Source of the DNA: Lysobacteraceae bacterium
GTDB taxonomy: Bacteria; Pseudomonadota; Gammaproteobacteria; Xanthomonadales; Xanthomonadaceae
Reading direction: 5' to 3'
Assembly: GCA_028293685.1 (NCBI GenBank)
Contig: JAQGOI010000149.1
Location: forward strand, 1-8,346
Length of the DNA stretch: 8,346 nucleotides
The notes beneath the pieces were generated by a model. The model was not told where the DNA came from, ran no database searches, and saw only the letters and a program-made list of their open reading frames with translations. Of the stretch, positions 7,251 through 8,346 are shown one piece after another (the stretch's first letter is position 1; every line of letters starts with the position of its first letter). The position numbers and the translations under genes are program-made.

Positions 7251-8346
7251 CGCTGAGTCCGCCGTCCACGTTCTGGGAAACCAGAATTCCGTCCGCTACG
7301 ACGGGAGCCGAACGCAGCGCATCCTTGCCGGTGCGGATGCGCGCGGCAAACGCGCCATCGGTGAGCTTGAGCCAGTGCAGGTAGCCGTCAGCGTCACCGA
7401 CGACTGCATACTCGCCCTGCACGGCCGCACCAGTGACGTTGCGTCGCGCAAGGGCGTCCTGCTGCCACAAGCCGCTGCCACCCGCCTTGTCGATTCCCCA
7501 CACGGTACCCGAGGCACCAGAAACCACGACGCGATCAGCGGAGACGGCAGCCTGGCCTGAACCACCCGCGTCATGCGCCCACAGCGGACGACCGCTCGGT
7601 GCGTCCAGGGCGACGGTCTGTTTCTTGTAGCTCGTGGCGTACAGCGTCGTTCCGTCAAGCACGGGGCTGCCATCGACATCGGCCATGCGCTCCAGCTCGG
7701 TGCGCCCCTGCGCCTCGGCGACGGTCTGCTCCCACAACGAGTGACCGTCGGAAACAGCCAGCGCGTCCACGGTGCCGTCGTCGTTGTCGACGAACACGTA
7801 CCCGGGACCGAGCACCGGCGCAGCGTTGCCACGCACGGTCAAGGCTGGCATCGGATGGTCCCAGAACCAGCGGCGTTGCCCGGTGGCTGCGTCAAATGCC
7901 GAGACGCGACCGTCGTTGGAATGCACGAAAACCAGTCCCTGCCCGATCGCCGGTGCGGCGATCACTTCATTGCCGACTTTCGCCGTCCATTTCTGCGCGC
8001 CGGTGGACGCATCCAGGGCGACGATATCGCCCTCGAGGCTTCCCGCGACAACCAGTCCGTCCCCGACACCAGGCCCGCCAGAAAGCGGCAACTTGGAATC
8101 GTAGTGCCACAGGACCGCGCCGGTCTGGAGGTCGAACGCGCGCACGCCGCCGTGGACGGCCGCTGCATAGACGTGACCGTCGGCGATCGCCGGTCGTTGC
8201 CCGGCGCCGATGCGGCCTTCACCCTTGCCTGCGCTTGCGGACCATAAGCGGACGTCAGTGGCCGACGGAGTAAACGTCGTCAGCGCCGCGGGCTTGAGCG
8301 CGCGGTCCTTCTTGTTGGTCATCAGGTTCTTGATGCTGCTGCAACC
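7231..8346 (-). CDS. bamB: Outer membrane assembly lipoprotein BamB, 5' end cut off
   Basis: BamB is a lipoprotein of the BAM complex, anchored to the inner face of the outer membrane, where it binds BamA and helps beta-barrel proteins fold. The frame is open through the right edge and its first codons read Gly-Cys-Ser-Ser-Ile-Lys. The Gly-Cys fits the end of a lipobox, so the Cys encoded at 8343-8341 should be the lipidated first mature residue. About 370 mature residues follow (E. coli about 373), so only most of the signal peptide is missing. An internal ATG at 8322 would drop the lipidation Cys and is not the true start. Eight PQQ-like propeller blades can be counted, each with a pattern like GxVxALDxxTGxxxW, for example GGVRAFDLQTGAVLW, GDIVALDASTGAQKW and GRVSAFDAATGQRRW. 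The last blade, GGLSAYRIGK, closes the ring at the stop. der follows 129 bases downstream. Confidence 0.95.
   Translation of the reverse strand, partial: GCSSIKNLMTNKKDRALKPAALTTFTPSATDVRLWSASAGKGEGRIGAGQRPAIADGHVYAAAVHGGVRAFDLQTGAVLWHYDSKLPLSGGPGVGDGLVVAGSLEGDIVALDASTGAQKWTAKVGNEVIAAPAIGQGLVFVHSNDGRVSAFDAATGQRRWFWDHPMPALTVRGNAAPVLGPGYVFVDNDDGTVDALAVSDGHSLWEQTVAEAQGRTELERMADVDGSPVLDGTTLYATSYKKQTVALDAPSGRPLWAHDAGGSGQAAVSADRVVVSGASGTVWGIDKAGGSGLWQQDALARRNVTGAAVQGEYAVVGDADGYLHWLKLTDGAFAARIRTGKDALRSAPVVADGILVSQNVDGGLSAYRIGK

Overview
The window is a gene-dense, high-GC chromosomal segment, most likely from a gammaproteobacterium of the Xanthomonadales/Lysobacteraceae type (Lysobacter-, Luteimonas- or Xanthomonas-like). 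This placement is inferred from the bamB-der gene order, a MoeB with a rhodanese domain in front, a FolD with a [13 protein letters not shown] loop, and strong GC bias at third codon positions that opens long spurious antisense frames. It was not checked by a search. No mobile element, CRISPR array, tRNA or rRNA gene, or phage gene is visible, and no stretch above 300 bases lacks a gene.

Layout, left to right. Positions 1-208 (minus) hold the first 69 codons of guaB (IMP dehydrogenase), cut by the window edge. A 137-base gap follows, with an imperfect hairpin just after the folD stop and a possible guaB -10 box. folD (346-1236, minus) is complete and is divergent from a small DUF1244 protein gene (1303-1617, plus). 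That gene converges on a gene for a secreted DUF2272 protein (1640-2644, minus); the two stop codons lie in opposite arms of one inverted repeat.

The rest (2691-8346) is a minus-strand run. In transcription order it is bamB (lacking only most of its signal peptide at the right edge), der, mobA, moeA, rhodanese-moeB and the DUF2272 gene. BamB and Der are household functions: outer-membrane protein assembly and 50S ribosome biogenesis. mobA, moeA and moeB form a molybdenum-cofactor block. MoeB activates the sulfur carrier of molybdopterin synthase, MoeA inserts molybdate, and MobA attaches GMP to give the bis-MGD form. mobA and moeA use TTG and GTG starts and overlap by 4 bases, which suggests coupled, low-level translation. 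FolD and GuaB both serve purine supply (formyl-tetrahydrofolate and GMP), and GTP is also the precursor of molybdopterin and the substrate of MobA and Der; that link is thematic only.

Most of the window is ordinary core metabolism. The points most worth a second look are the secreted DUF2272 protein, whose CHAP-like motif has Ser where related hydrolases have Cys, the rhodanese-MoeB fusion, and the DUF1244 protein with its conserved CxxC. I see no convincing new multi-gene system.
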